The notes under the pieces were generated by a model. The model saw only the letters and a list, made by a program, of their open reading frames with translations. It was not told where the DNA came from and did no database searches. A stretch of DNA of 64,000 bases from Pelagibius sp048268885 (GTDB lineage Bacteria > Pseudomonadota > Alphaproteobacteria > Kiloniellales > Kiloniellaceae), in the NCBI GenBank assembly GCA_048268885.1, contig JBLWUP010000031.1, positions 1-64,000 on the forward strand, written 5' to 3'. How positions within the stretch are numbered: the stretch's first letter is position 1; each line of letters starts with the position of its first letter. Positions 17,340 through 25,857 of the stretch are shown here, piece after piece. The position numbers and the translations under genes are program-made.

Positions 17340-18395
17340 ATGGCCGCCAAGTCCGCGCACCTGATCAACCTCTACAGCGACACCCAGACCCAGCCGTCGA
17401 AAGCCATGCGCCTCGCCATGGCCGAGGCCGAGGTAGGCGACGAGCAGCGCGGCGAGGATCCCAGCGTCAACCGGCTCTGCGAGATGACCGCCGAGTTGCT
17501 GGGCAAGGAGGCCGCGGTCTTCCTGCCTTCGGGCACCATGTGCAACCAGCTGGCCATCCACATTCACTGCCGCCCGGGCGAGGAGATCATCGCCCACCGC
17601 TCGGCGCACATCCTGAACTTCGAGGGCGGCGGCACCGCCGCCTTCTCCGGCGCGCAGGTGCAGGGCCTGGACGGCCCCGGCGGGCGCTTCAGCGTGGAGG
17701 CCGCGCGCGCCGCGCTGCGCCCCAAGGACCGCTACCATCCGCAGACCCGCATGATCGCGGTGGAGCAGACCGCCAACATGGGCGGCGGCGCGATCTGGCC
17801 GCTGGGCGACATCGAGGCGCTGGGCGCCCTGGCGCAGCAGCAGGGCCTCGCCTACCACATGGACGGCGCGCGCCTGCTGAACGCCGTGGTCGCTGCGGGC
17901 GTGTCGGCTGAGGACTTCGCCGCGCCCTTCGACAGCGTGTGGATCGACCTCTCCAAGGGCCTCGGCTGCCCGGTGGGCGCCGTGCTCGCGGGCTCGCAGG
18001 AGTTCATCGAAGAATCCTGGCGCCTGAAGCAGCGCACCGGCGGCGCGATGCGCCAGGCCGGCATCATCGCCGCCGCCGGCGTCTACGCCCTGCAGCACAA
18101 CATCGACCGCCTGGCCGAAGACCACGCCAACGCGAAACTCTTCGCCGAGAGCCTGCGCAATCTGCCGGGCATCTGGGTCGACGTGGACGCGGTGGAGACC
18201 AACATCGTGTTCTTCGACATCGCCGGCAGCGGCCTCACCGCCGAGACCTTCTGCGCCGCCCTGAAGGACAGGGGCGTCGACCTGGGCGGCGCCGGCACGC
18301 GCATCCGTGCCGTCACCCATCTGGACGTCTCGCGCGACGATATCGAGACCGCCGCCGCCGCCATCCGCGACGTGCTGGCCGACGCGAAGGCGTAA
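17340..18395 (+). CDS. Threonine aldolase family protein (PLP-dependent)
   Basis: A 351-aa beta-eliminating-lyase-fold enzyme that would cleave L-threonine/allo-threonine to glycine and acetaldehyde. The PLP lysine is K206 in DLSKGLGCPVG, the PLP-pairing Asp/Arg is in HMDGARLLNA, and the phosphate-binding PSGTMCNQ is at ~63-70. The start is four bases after the aroC stop, so the two are probably translated from one transcript. Low-specificity type (LtaE-like) is likely. Confidence 0.9.
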   Translation: MAAKSAHLINLYSDTQTQPSKAMRLAMAEAEVGDEQRGEDPSVNRLCEMTAELLGKEAAVFLPSGTMCNQLAIHIHCRPGEEIIAHRSAHILNFEGGGTAAFSGAQVQGLDGPGGRFSVEAARAALRPKDRYHPQTRMIAVEQTANMGGGAIWPLGDIEALGALAQQQGLAYHMDGARLLNAVVAAGVSAEDFAAPFDSVWIDLSKGLGCPVGAVLAGSQEFIEESWRLKQRTGGAMRQAGIIAAAGVYALQHNIDRLAEDHANAKLFAESLRNLPGIWVDVDAVETNIVFFDIAGSGLTAETFCAALKDRGVDLGGAGTRIRAVTHLDVSRDDIETAAAAIRDVLADAKA

Positions 18396-18442
18396 ATCTC
18401 TGGTCAGGCGGCGCAGGCACCACCGTCACCACTAGCCTCGGC

Positions 18443-18545
18443 TGTCACCCTCGCACTTGATGCGAGGGTCCATGGCGCCACTTGGTCCTGGCCCATCAAT
18501 GGATCCCGGATCGCGCTCGCATCCGCTCGCTTGTCCGGGATGACA
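18443..18545. repeat. Palindromic interspersed repeat (REP-like), copy 2
   Basis: This is the same organisation as 6811-6932: a first hairpin ACCCTCGC-acttgat-GCGAGGGT (18447-18469), a spacer, then ATCCCGGA...TCCGGGAT (18503-18541), bounded by TGTCA and TGACA. Arms differ from copy 1 while keeping base pairing, which indicates selection on structure. Confidence 0.6.
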
Positions 18546-18573
18546 ATCTGAGAATTTGCTTTCGGAAAAGGTT

Positions 18574-18750
18574 CTAGCGCTCAAACACCGCGACCGGCTC
18601 CAAATGCCCCAACCAGGGGAACTGGTCGATGGGCGTCGCCTCCTTCAGGCGGTAGCCGCCGTCGACCAGGGTGCGGGCGTCGCGCGCGAAGGTCGTCGGG
18701 TTGCAGGACACGGCGATGACCCTCGCTACGTCCGGCGCTGCGAACGTCAC
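18574..18750 (-). pseudogene. 3' fragment of an rlmD-like RNA methyltransferase gene
   Basis: Reading the minus strand gives ~58 codons ending at the TAG at 18574-18576. They match the C-terminus of the intact gene at 21352-22644: both have VIAVSCNPTTFARDAR, then LVDGGYRLKEATPIDQFPW, and close with VAVFxR-stop. Bases 18612-18721 differ from 21390-21499 at only two positions, with no gaps. Flanks on both sides are clearly more diverged but stay codon-aligned. No start codon or N-terminal part is present, so it is a gene remnant. The glycosyltransferase fusion gene ends just inside its upstream edge. Confidence 0.85.
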
Positions 18751-21116
18751 GATGCGCCGTTTCTTGCCCTGCTTTCCAATGTTGTTTCGCGAAAGCTGTC
18801 GAAGAGCGTTTCGTAAGCTGCGACGAGCTTGGCTTTCTCAGTCTGCCAGTTGTACCGCGCGAGAACAGCCGCACGGCCGCGCGCGCCCATGGCCGTCGCC
18901 TCTTCCGGATGGGACAGGACATATTCGATCGCCCGCGCGATCGCGGCGCTGTCCAGGGGATCGACGAGCAGGCCGCAGTCCGCCGACCCGACGACGGCGC
19001 GCCAATGGGGAAAGTCGGACGCGATGACCGGCAGGCCCGCGGCCATGTATTCGTAGAGCTTGTTGGGACGTATGACCCGGTAGTTGTGCGTCGGGTGCAG
19101 CAGCACCAGACCGGCACGCGCCTGGCACAGCTCCTCGGCGAGACGCTCCTTGTTCAGCCATCCCAGATAGACGGTGCGCGTCATTCCCGGCATATCGTTC
19201 ATGCGCTCCTGCAAGTCCGGTCGCAGACTGCCGCCAAGCCTCATTTCCGCCGCCGGCTGTAAAGCGACTTTTCCGATGGCTTCGATCATCGTGAAGAGGC
19301 CGCGCTGTTCGGTCAGGTCGCCATGGTGCAGGACTCGCCAGGGCCGCTCAGAGAGATCCGGCGCCGGCCCGGCGGCGAGGTCCTCTACGATCGGGTAGTT
19401 GTGCAGCGTGATCGTGCGGCCGCCTTTGAACTGTGCCGCTACCGGCAGGTGCGCCGCGATGGTCAAGTCGGCCCAGCGTGCGAAAGCGCCCTCCATCACG
19501 CGCCAGAGGCGCGACAGCCAGGGCCGCAGGGCCCGAGGAATCCAATGACGGTCGAGAACCACCATCGGATAGGACTCGTGCACGTCGTAGATCACACGGC
19601 GTCCGGCGAGCTTCAGAACGAAGCCGAGCAGTATGAGGTCGGGATCATGCAGATGATAGACATCGTAGCGGTGCCGCAGGCAATAACCGCAGAGCCAAGG
19701 CAGGCGGATCAGGAAGCGGCGCAACCGGGAAGCGGGCACGTCGTACTCAATATAGCGCGGACCATCCGGCAAAGTCGTTCCCTGGGTGCGTTCCAGCGCC
19801 AGCACTGTAACGTCATAGCCGGCCGCACTCAGCGCCACCGCCTCCTTCCGCGCGATGCGCCCATCCGACGCCCGATGAGCCGAGGAAACATGCAGGACAC
19901 GTTTACGACCACCGGCCGCACTCCCCGACTGGCGAACGCCAAGCGACGCCAAGGTCATACCGAACATGGCCCAGAAGGGCCGATTGTCGTTCACGTCACC
20001 GCTGAAGAACGCGCACCCTAACCAGTAGGCAAATGCGGCAAAGAGAAAAAGGCAGTCGCTCGGCGCCATCTGACCGGCACCCGCGCCGCCACGCAACACG
20101 CGGCGGAAAACGGCTATCAAGGTCCAGACGACCGAAACCGCGAAAACGAAGGCAGCCGCCCAACCGGCCTCCGCCGCGATCTCGAGAACGATGTTGTGGG
20201 GATGCCGTAGCAAGATATCGTCGTTGTAAACCTGCACCCACTCGTCCAAGCGGCCCCAGCCGACGCCAAAGGGTGAATCGGCGATGAGCTCGGCCGTTTG
20301 CCGCCAGACGGCCCAGCGCGAAATCTCGGTGTCCCCCCAGTTGCCGGTCACCAGTCGGAGGAAGCGCTCAGCGATATCCGCCGAGGTCCAGTGGATGTAC
20401 ACGAAGGCCGCCGCAAGGCCAGCCATGCTAACGAGTACCGTGCCGCGACGTTGCAGTGGCGCCTGGGTAAGGCGGGTGGCAAGCGGCAGGACGACAACCA
20501 GCGTCGCCAGCAGGGCCACCAGGGGCCCTCTGGAACCGGAGGCCAGCAGGGCCAAGACGGCCATGCCTGCCAGGGGCATGAAGATCAAAGCGCCGATCCG
20601 GCGCTGCCAGTACAGCAGGGATAAGATCAGAACGGCAAATCCGCTCGCCCGCGCGAGGAGGATGGGATTGGTATTGAAGACTCCCAGGCGCAAAGAAGTA
20701 CCGTTCATGGCAAGTTCAATGGTGGCCAATGCGGACATCACCAACCCGACCAGCACGACGCCAAATAGAAAGACCTTACGATCCTCCTCGTCCACCAAAA
20801 GCAAGAAGGGCGCGAAAGCGGAAACCGCCGTCAGAGAAAAGAATCGGAGTTCTTTTTGAACCTCATAGTCCGCAAAGTTCACGGGCCAGTGTAAGCCCAT
20901 CCCCATGAGCAAAAAAATTGCGAACATAATCAGAGAGGTCGCCGGCAAGCGACGGCGGTTCCATAGCACTGCCAAGCAAAAACCAACGGAAACGGCCCAG
21001 AACAGAAGCGTCAGATCAACAGGTACAAAGCCCAACCAATCTGCCGCCTTGTAGTAGCCAGCAAGGACGAAAAGAACAAAGCAGCCCGCCGCAATGCGTG
21101 AGATCGAGTTCGTCAT
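18747..21116 (-). CDS. Fusion of O-antigen ligase/polymerase-like membrane domain with GT4 glycosyltransferase
   Basis: A 789-aa protein. Residues ~1-400 form a polytopic membrane domain with about ten helices and the Wzy/WaaL-type periplasmic loop (DSPFGVGWGRLDEW...RHPHNIVLEIAAEAGW), where HPHN is the ligase hallmark. Residues ~420-780 form a GT-B glycosyltransferase of family 4: KRVLHVSSAHRASDGR opening, VYHLHDPDL, and a donor-site segment RPNKLYEYMAAGLPVIASDFP. Such enzymes are normally separate proteins. ATG 21116 is chosen because it begins the first membrane segment; an in-frame GTG/ATG further up adds a polar leader. Codon and base use is less GC-rich than neighbours, and the gene sits alone between two copies of the rlmD 3' end, suggesting acquisition. 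A sequencing error joining two genes is not excluded but the frame is uninterrupted. Confidence 0.8.
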   Translation of the reverse strand: MTNSISRIAAGCFVLFVLAGYYKAADWLGFVPVDLTLLFWAVSVGFCLAVLWNRRRLPATSLIMFAIFLLMGMGLHWPVNFADYEVQKELRFFSLTAVSAFAPFLLLVDEEDRKVFLFGVVLVGLVMSALATIELAMNGTSLRLGVFNTNPILLARASGFAVLILSLLYWQRRIGALIFMPLAGMAVLALLASGSRGPLVALLATLVVVLPLATRLTQAPLQRRGTVLVSMAGLAAAFVYIHWTSADIAERFLRLVTGNWGDTEISRWAVWRQTAELIADSPFGVGWGRLDEWVQVYNDDILLRHPHNIVLEIAAEAGWAAAFVFAVSVVWTLIAVFRRVLRGGAGAGQMAPSDCLFLFAAFAYWLGCAFFSGDVNDNRPFWAMFGMTLASLGVRQSGSAAGGRKRVLHVSSAHRASDGRIARKEAVALSAAGYDVTVLALERTQGTTLPDGPRYIEYDVPASRLRRFLIRLPWLCGYCLRHRYDVYHLHDPDLILLGFVLKLAGRRVIYDVHESYPMVVLDRHWIPRALRPWLSRLWRVMEGAFARWADLTIAAHLPVAAQFKGGRTITLHNYPIVEDLAAGPAPDLSERPWRVLHHGDLTEQRGLFTMIEAIGKVALQPAAEMRLGGSLRPDLQERMNDMPGMTRTVYLGWLNKERLAEELCQARAGLVLLHPTHNYRVIRPNKLYEYMAAGLPVIASDFPHWRAVVGSADCGLLVDPLDSAAIARAIEYVLSHPEEATAMGARGRAAVLARYNWQTEKAKLVAAYETLFDSFRETTLESRARNGAS

Positions 21117-21351
21117 TATCTGACTGGCCCTCCCCCTACCGATGGATCGACCCGTCCCCCAAGAACCTGTTGGGTCCAATCGCGCTCACATCCCGAGGCA
21201 ATGCAAGAAAAATACACGAACCGCGTATTACTGTAAATTGAATTACCAGATCAAAAATGAGGTCTTTGGTTGCACAATCGTGCTCAGCCCGCGCCGGACA
21301 AGACTGACAAGTGCGGTGAACCTAAGGGGATTGTCCCCTACGGCGGCGCGC
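21117..21351. other. AT-rich intergenic region between fusion gene and rlmD
   Basis: The middle part (about 21190-21290) is visibly AT-rich compared with the surroundings and probably holds the promoter of the fusion gene. Near rlmD a small stem GGGGA-TTG-TCCCC (21326-21338) lies just after the rlmD stop on the minus strand; it lacks a U-tract, so it is at best a weak terminator. Confidence 0.45.
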
Positions 21352-22644
21352 TTAGCGCGTGAAGACCGCCACCAGTTCCAGGTGGCCCGACCAGGGGAAC
21401 TGGTCGATGGGCGTCGCCTCCTTCAGGCGGTAGCCGCCGTCGACCAGGATGCGGGCGTCGCGCGCGAAGGTCGTCGGGTTGCAGGACACGGCAATGACCG
21501 TCGGCACGTCCGACGCGGCGATCTCCGCCGCCTGCTCGCGGGCGCCGTTGCGCGGCGGATCGAAGACCACCACGTCGCCGCCGGAGAGTTCGTCGGCCAG
21601 CACCGGAAAGCGCGCCAGGTCCCGCAGTTCGGCCTGCACCCGCAAGCCCCCCGCGGCGCGGCGCGCGGCGGCGTCGAGCGCCATGAGCGACTCCTCGGCG
21701 CCTTCTGCCGCATAGACCTGCAGACGCGCGGCCAGCGGGAACGTGAAGGTGCCGCAGCCGGCGAAGAGGTCGGCGGCGGTCTCCGCCCCTTCGGGCACCG
21801 CGGCCATGACCAGTTCGGCCAGCAGGGCCTCGCCTTCCGCCGTCGGCTGCACGAAACCGCCGGCCGGCGGCAGCACCGGCACGCCGCCGAAGGTGAGGAT
21901 CGGGTCGCGCCGCACGGCCAGGGGCTCGGGCGCCTCGCGGCCGTCGGTCCAGGACAGGCGCGCCAGGTCGTGGCTCTCGGCGAAAGCGGCGAGGCTCTCA
22001 CGGTCCGCCAGGGTCAGCGCGTGGCGCGAGTCGACCAGCAGGTCCACGCCGGTCTCGCAGAGCGTCGCCGTCACCCGCGCGCCTTCCTGGACCGCCAGGA
22101 GGCGGCCCAGAAGCTCGTGCAGCGGGGCCAGCAGCGCGTGCAGCTCCGGCGTCACCAGCAGGCAGGCGTCGATGTCGGTCAGGCGGTGCGACTCGCGCTC
22201 GTAGTACCCGAGCAACAGGCCGTGGGCCGTCTTCAAGGCGCTCCAGGTGATGCGCCGGCGGCGGCCCGGCGGCACCTGGCGCAGCGGGTGCGTCACCTCC
22301 GGCACCAGGTCGCGGCGCTCCAGCGCCAAGCGCAGCAGATCCTGCTTCCATTCGACATAGGCAGGCTCGGCCAGGTGCTGCAGGGCGCAGCCGCCGCAGG
22401 GCCCGAAGAAGGGACAGGGCGGCGCCGCCCGGTTGGGCCCCTCTTCCAGCAGCTCGATGACCTCGCCCTTGAAGCCGCCGCCACGCTGGCCGGTCACCCG
22501 CGCCAGCACCCGGTCGCCGGGCACCGTCTGGGCCAGGAACAGGGGGCGCCCGTCACAGGTCGCCAGGCCGTCGCCCTTGGCGCCCAGCGCCTCCACCGTC
22601 ACCTCGAGCTGGCGGCCGCCGCCGCGCCGCGCCTTACGCCGCAT
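21352..22644 (-). CDS. Class I SAM-dependent RNA (uracil-5) methyltransferase, RlmD/TrmA family
   Basis: A 430-aa enzyme. It has an N-terminal TRAM-like RNA-binding domain, an iron-sulfur cluster motif CPFFGPCGGC (~residues 77-86), a SAM-binding segment ADLFAGCGTFTFPLA, the DPPRNGA motif, and the catalytic Cys in VSCNP. Together these are diagnostic for 5-methyluridine methyltransferases of the RlmD/RlmC/TrmA group. Which uridine is modified cannot be read here. The 3' 110 bp are nearly duplicated at 18612-18721. It is divergent from sppA. Confidence 0.9.
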   Translation of the reverse strand: MRRKARRGGGRQLEVTVEALGAKGDGLATCDGRPLFLAQTVPGDRVLARVTGQRGGGFKGEVIELLEEGPNRAAPPCPFFGPCGGCALQHLAEPAYVEWKQDLLRLALERRDLVPEVTHPLRQVPPGRRRRITWSALKTAHGLLLGYYERESHRLTDIDACLLVTPELHALLAPLHELLGRLLAVQEGARVTATLCETGVDLLVDSRHALTLADRESLAAFAESHDLARLSWTDGREAPEPLAVRRDPILTFGGVPVLPPAGGFVQPTAEGEALLAELVMAAVPEGAETAADLFAGCGTFTFPLAARLQVYAAEGAEESLMALDAAARRAAGGLRVQAELRDLARFPVLADELSGGDVVVFDPPRNGAREQAAEIAASDVPTVIAVSCNPTTFARDARILVDGGYRLKEATPIDQFPWSGHLELVAVFTR

Positions 22645-22828
22645 CGTCCAAAGTCTGCAAAATCACGAAATCCATCATCTTTTCCGCCCGCCTCGCGACG
22701 GGTCTCCGGGCGGGCGGACTTTGCGCGATCGTCTCCCGCCTGACAAGCCGTGACAAGCCCGCCGCGCCCGTCTCGATGGCACGAAAATTTAACTGGCCAG
22801 CCGGGGTGCGGGACGCTGAGATAGGGCC

Positions 22829-24640
22829 ATGACCCGCATCATCCTGTTTCTCCTGAAGTGCGTGCTCGGCCTCTTCGCGACGGTCGGCTTCCTCCTCATC
22901 GCCGGTCTCGTCGCGGTGGCGGTCTTCCTGCCCCGCTACGAGGGCCTGGAGCCGACCGCCGAGGACGTCCCGCAAGAGGCCGTGCTGCTGCTCGACCTCT
23001 CCAACGGCCTGATCGAGCAGCGCCCCGTCAATCCCCTGGCCCGCGCCTCGCTGGGCGGCGCCCTGGTGCTGCGCGAGGCGGTCGACGCCCTGAACGCCGC
23101 CGGGCGCGACGACCGGGTCAAGGCCCTGGTGATCCGCGCCGGCTGGGGCGCCCCCGGCCTGGCCCAGATGCAGGAGCTGCGCGACGCCGTCGCCGACTTC
23201 CGCGCCCAGGGTAAGCCGGTCGTCGCCTTCGCCGAGACCTTCGGCGAGGCCGGCAACGGCACCCTGCACTACTTCCTGGCCAGCGCGGCGGGCGAGGTCT
23301 GGATGCAGCCCTCGGGCGACGTCGGCATCACCGGCTTCGCCCTGCAGCAGCCTTTCCTCGAACCCCTGCTGGAGGAGATCGGCGTGCGCGCCCAGGTCGC
23401 CCAGCGCGAGGAATACAAGGGCGCCATGAGCTTTCTCACCGACGAAAGCATGCCGGCGCCGATCCGCGAGAACCTGCAGCGCTACCTCGATTCCTCTCTG
23501 GGACAGATCGTCACCGCCGTGGCCGAGGCGCGCAACCTGGAAGCCGGCGCCCTGCGCGGCCTGATCGACCGCGCGCCCTATCGCGGCGCGGAGGCCCAGC
23601 GCCTCGGCCTCGTCGACCGCCTGGGCTATTGGGACGAAGTGGAAGGCGCGGTCGAGGAAGCCGCCGGCCCCGACGCCGAGTGGCTGTCGCTGCGGGCCTA
23701 CCAGCGCGCCGCGCCCGAGCAAGACCCCGACGCGCCGGTCATCGCCCTGGTCCACGGCGAGGGCCCGATCATGCTGGCCGACGGCCAGAACGACCCCGTC
23801 TTCGGCAGGGTCGTCCTCGGCGCCGTCGACGTCGCCCAGGCCCTTTCCGATGCGATCGACGACCCGGAGGTCGAAGCCATCCTGTTCCGCGTCGACAGCC
23901 CGGGCGGCTCCTACGTCGCCTCCGACACCATCTGGCGGGAGGTGCAGCGCGCCCGCGACGCGGGCAAGCCGCTGGTGGTCTCCATGGGCAACGTCGCCGC
24001 TTCCGGCGGCTACTTCGTCTCCGCCGCCGCCGAGGCCATCGTCGCCCAGCCGGGGACCCTCACCGGCTCCATCGGCGTGGTGGCCGGCAAGATTTCCCTG
24101 CGCGAGCTCTGGGCCTCGCTCGGCGTCAACTGGGACGGCGTGCAGGCCGGACGCCGCGCCGCCATGTGGAGCCCCAACGCGCCCTTCAGCCGCGAGGAGT
24201 GGGACTGGCTGCAGCAGACCCTGGACACCACCTACGCCGACTTCACCGGCAAGGTGGCGGCCGGGCGCGGCCTCAGCCAGGAGGACGTCCTGGCGGTCGC
24301 CAAGGGGCAGATCTGGTCCGGCGCCGACGCCCGGGAAGCCGGCCTGGTCGACGAACTCGGCGGCTACCGCAAGGCCCTCGGCCTGGCCAAGTCGGCCGCC
24401 GGCCTGGACGCGGACACGGCGGTGCAGTTGCGCCCCTTCCCCGAGCCGCGCGACCCCTTCGAGGCGCTGCTGGAAGACGTCCTCGGCGGCAAGATCGAAA
24501 GCCCGGCGACCCTGTCGATGATCCGCAGCCTGGCGCGCCTCGCCCAGGCCCTGGGGCCGCTCGCAGAGGCCGTGGAGTTGATCGGCGGCGACCCCCGCAG
24601 CCATACCTTGCAGTCACCCACGGGCGTTCTCGTCCAGTGA
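22829..24640 (+). CDS. sppA: Signal peptide peptidase SppA, 67 kDa type
   Basis: A 603-aa membrane-anchored Ser/Lys protease that degrades cleaved signal peptides. The N-terminal anchor helix is at ~4-33. Two ClpP-fold halves follow: the general-base Lys is K197 (EEYKGAM) in the first half and the nucleophile Ser392 (NVAASGGYF) in the second, with the RVDSPGGSYVASD oxyanion region before it. This is the long, fused-repeat form as in E. coli rather than the short SppA36 form. Confidence 0.93.
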   Translation: MTRIILFLLKCVLGLFATVGFLLIAGLVAVAVFLPRYEGLEPTAEDVPQEAVLLLDLSNGLIEQRPVNPLARASLGGALVLREAVDALNAAGRDDRVKALVIRAGWGAPGLAQMQELRDAVADFRAQGKPVVAFAETFGEAGNGTLHYFLASAAGEVWMQPSGDVGITGFALQQPFLEPLLEEIGVRAQVAQREEYKGAMSFLTDESMPAPIRENLQRYLDSSLGQIVTAVAEARNLEAGALRGLIDRAPYRGAEAQRLGLVDRLGYWDEVEGAVEEAAGPDAEWLSLRAYQRAAPEQDPDAPVIALVHGEGPIMLADGQNDPVFGRVVLGAVDVAQALSDAIDDPEVEAILFRVDSPGGSYVASDTIWREVQRARDAGKPLVVSMGNVAASGGYFVSAAAEAIVAQPGTLTGSIGVVAGKISLRELWASLGVNWDGVQAGRRAAMWSPNAPFSREEWDWLQQTLDTTYADFTGKVAAGRGLSQEDVLAVAKGQIWSGADAREAGLVDELGGYRKALGLAKSAAGLDADTAVQLRPFPEPRDPFEALLEDVLGGKIESPATLSMIRSLARLAQALGPLAEAVELIGGDPRSHTLQSPTGVLVQ

Positions 24641-24772
24641 GAGTAGGGGCGCAAAAGCGCCCAAAAACCAACAGCTTTCATGGGTAAGCGTGGGTTTCCC
24701 GGCCGATTCCGTCTTGTCGCCCCTGCGGGGGCCTCGCTATGCTCGACGGCACGGCAGGTATAGGGAGAGCGT

Positions 24773-25852
24773 GTGCAAACACCAGCCATTGAAGCGCGAA
24801 GCCTGTCCAAGGTCTTCGGCGCCGGTACGGATGCGGTCCACGCACTAGACGATGTTTCGCTGACGATCCGTCAGAACGAGTTTTTCACGCTTCTCGGCCC
24901 CTCGGGCTGCGGCAAGACGACCCTGCTGCGGCTCATCGGCGGCTTCGAGCAGCCGACCCAGGGCGACGTCTTCCTGGAAGGCCAGCAGCTGACCGGCCTG
25001 CCGCCCTTCAAACGGCCGATCAACACCGTGTTCCAGAGCTATGCGCTGTTCCCGCACCTGACGGTGGGCCAGAACATCGCCTTCGGCCTGGAGATGCTGG
25101 GCCGCCCCAAGGACGAGCGGGAGGCGCGCGTCCAACAGATGCTCGACCTGGTGCAGCTCGGCGGCTATGACAACCGCAAGCCGGCGCAGCTTTCCGGCGG
25201 CCAGCAGCAGCGCGTCGCCCTGGCGCGGGCGCTGGCCAGCCAGCCCAAGGTGCTGCTGCTCGACGAGCCGCTTTCGGCGCTGGATCTGAAACTGCGCAAG
25301 GAAATGCAGATCGAGCTGAAGCGCCTGCAGACCGAGACCGGCATCACCTTCGTCTTCGTGACCCACGACCAGGAAGAAGCGCTGACCATGTCCGACCGCC
25401 TCGCGGTGATGGACAGCGGCAAGATCCTGCAGATCGGCTCGCCGACGGAGATCTACGAGCACCCGCAGCGCCGCTTCGTCGCCGACTTCATCGGCGAGAC
25501 GAACTTCCTGGAAGGCCGCATCGAAGAAAGCGGCGGCGGCACCGTGGCGCGCCTTGCCTGCGGCAACAGCCTGGCCCTGAACGGCCAGGCCGCCGCGGCG
25601 GGAGAGCAGGTGACCCTCGCCGTGCGGCCCGAACGCGCCGAGATCGTTTCCGCCGACGCCGAGGGCCTGCCGGCCACCGTCGGCGCGGTGGTCTACATGG
25701 GCACCGACACGACCTACCACCTGACTTTGCAAGACGGCTCGCCCTTCGTGGTGCGCAGCCAGAACCACGAAGGCGCGCGCCTCGACCTGGCAAGCGGCGC
25801 GACCGTGAAGCTGCGCATCGCCCCGGCGGCCCTTCAGCGGCTGGCGGACTGA
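24773..25852 (+). CDS. potA: Polyamine ABC transporter ATP-binding protein
   Basis: A 359-aa ATPase with Walker A GPSGCGKTT, LSGGQQQR signature, LLLDEPLSALD Walker B, VTHDQEEA switch and a C-terminal TOBE domain. The GTG start at 24773 follows AGGGAGAGC. It begins the second polyamine transporter operon. The first two permease/ATPase partners in the window (1437-5975) are only moderately similar, so this is a separate system and not a duplication of the first. Confidence 0.93.
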   Translation: MQTPAIEARSLSKVFGAGTDAVHALDDVSLTIRQNEFFTLLGPSGCGKTTLLRLIGGFEQPTQGDVFLEGQQLTGLPPFKRPINTVFQSYALFPHLTVGQNIAFGLEMLGRPKDEREARVQQMLDLVQLGGYDNRKPAQLSGGQQQRVALARALASQPKVLLLDEPLSALDLKLRKEMQIELKRLQTETGITFVFVTHDQEEALTMSDRLAVMDSGKILQIGSPTEIYEHPQRRFVADFIGETNFLEGRIEESGGGTVARLACGNSLALNGQAAAAGEQVTLAVRPERAEIVSADAEGLPATVGAVVYMGTDTTYHLTLQDGSPFVVRSQNHEGARLDLASGATVKLRIAPAALQRLAD

Positions 25853-25857
25853 CCGCG

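Noticed and set aside
24646..24662. Stem GGGCGC-AAAA-GCGCCC after sppA considered as a terminator
   Set aside because: On the plus strand it is followed by A rather than T residues, and on the minus strand it has no T-tract after the stem, so it is not a canonical terminator in either direction.
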